Part shown: positions 63,950 through 64,000 of the stretch, piece after piece
Numbering within the stretch: the stretch's first letter is position 1
Layout: each line of letters opens with the position of its first letter
Source: Aequorivita soesokkakensis
GTDB taxonomy: Bacteria; Bacteroidota; Bacteroidia; Flavobacteriales; Flavobacteriaceae
Direction: 5' to 3'
Length of the DNA: 64,000 bases
Assembly: GCF_001641085.1 (NCBI RefSeq)
Contig: NZ_LXIE01000010.1
Span: forward strand, 86,659-150,658
Notes under the pieces: model-generated
What the model was told of the DNA's origin: nothing
Seen by the model: the letters and a program-made list of their open reading frames with translations, nothing else
Databases searched by the model: none
Translations under genes and position numbers: made by a program

Positions 63950-64000
63950 ATGAAGCAGCTTATCTTCCTTTCTATTTTTTGTTTTTCAATAGCATCATTC
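63950..64000 (+). CDS. start of a secreted protein (first 17 codons)
   Basis: An ATG at 63950 opens a frame that runs to the window edge as MKQLIFLSIFCFSIASF, a typical signal-peptide beginning. The product cannot be named. It lies 55 bases behind a terminator, so it probably starts a new transcription unit. Confidence 0.55.
   Translation, partial: MKQLIFLSIFCFSIASF

Overview
This window is a contiguous piece of a low-GC chromosome from the phylum Bacteroidota, most likely a member of the Flavobacteriaceae. The evidence is a flexirubin/dialkylresorcinol pigment locus, the type IX secretion protein SprA, an alternative complex III (ActABCDEF) joined to an aa3-type oxidase, a DUF5916 outer-membrane protein, and several TAnnTTTG-type promoter elements with few strong Shine-Dalgarno sites. 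The gene content would suit Aequorivita or a related marine genus, but the sequence alone does not settle that. I see no rRNA, tRNA, CRISPR array, insertion sequence or phage gene. No stretch longer than about 225 bases lacks a gene.

Positions 1-28180 hold about 28 tightly packed plus-strand genes, many with ATGA, TAATG or TGATG overlaps. They form a flexirubin-type aryl-polyene plus dialkylresorcinol cluster that enters the window already in progress, inside a fabG. It has a ketoreductase, two acyl carrier proteins, three intact FabF-like ketosynthases, a ketosynthase lacking the nucleophile (chain-length-factor-like), and a short dead ketosynthase-like protein. It also has three hotdog dehydratase-like proteins, a thioesterase, the dialkylresorcinol pair darA/darB, a methyltransferase, an LpxL-like acyltransferase, a BtrH-like papain-fold acyltransferase and a PaaK-like ligase. 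Envelope and export genes are an ABC-2 transporter, a LolA-like protein, a lipoprotein, a polysaccharide deacetylase, a GT2-DUF2062 protein and a very large MMPL-PlsC fusion. The end of the run has an FAD desaturase-like enzyme, a JmjC-like cupin and a C45-family self-processing hydrolase. The aromatic ammonia-lyase expected for the aryl starter is not in the window and would have to lie upstream.

Positions 28200-33710 hold a convergent tandem universal stress protein gene, then the translation/transcription operon rimP-nusA-infB, which has a terminator-like hairpin in its leader. Positions 33845-36751 hold a DUF5916 outer-membrane protein and a small SPOR protein.

Positions 36976-48804 form one respiratory operon, actA-actB-actC-actD-actE-actF-coxB-coxA: a quinol:cytochrome c oxidoreductase feeding a heme-copper oxidase, closed by a strong terminator. 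A second perfect terminator follows with no gene between the two, which suggests a small transcript there.

Positions 49028-62151 hold ruvB, queG, maeB, ruvA, sprA, gcvH and a VanZ-family gene. Positions 62218-63841 hold two tandem TonB-family proteins, each followed by a hairpin terminator. The first 17 codons of a secreted protein run off the end. The most interesting candidates are the BtrH-like enzyme, the degenerate KS and dehydratase members, the MMPL-PlsC fusion with its methyltransferase-like tail, a helix-hairpin-helix tail on ActC, and the candidate small RNA behind coxA.
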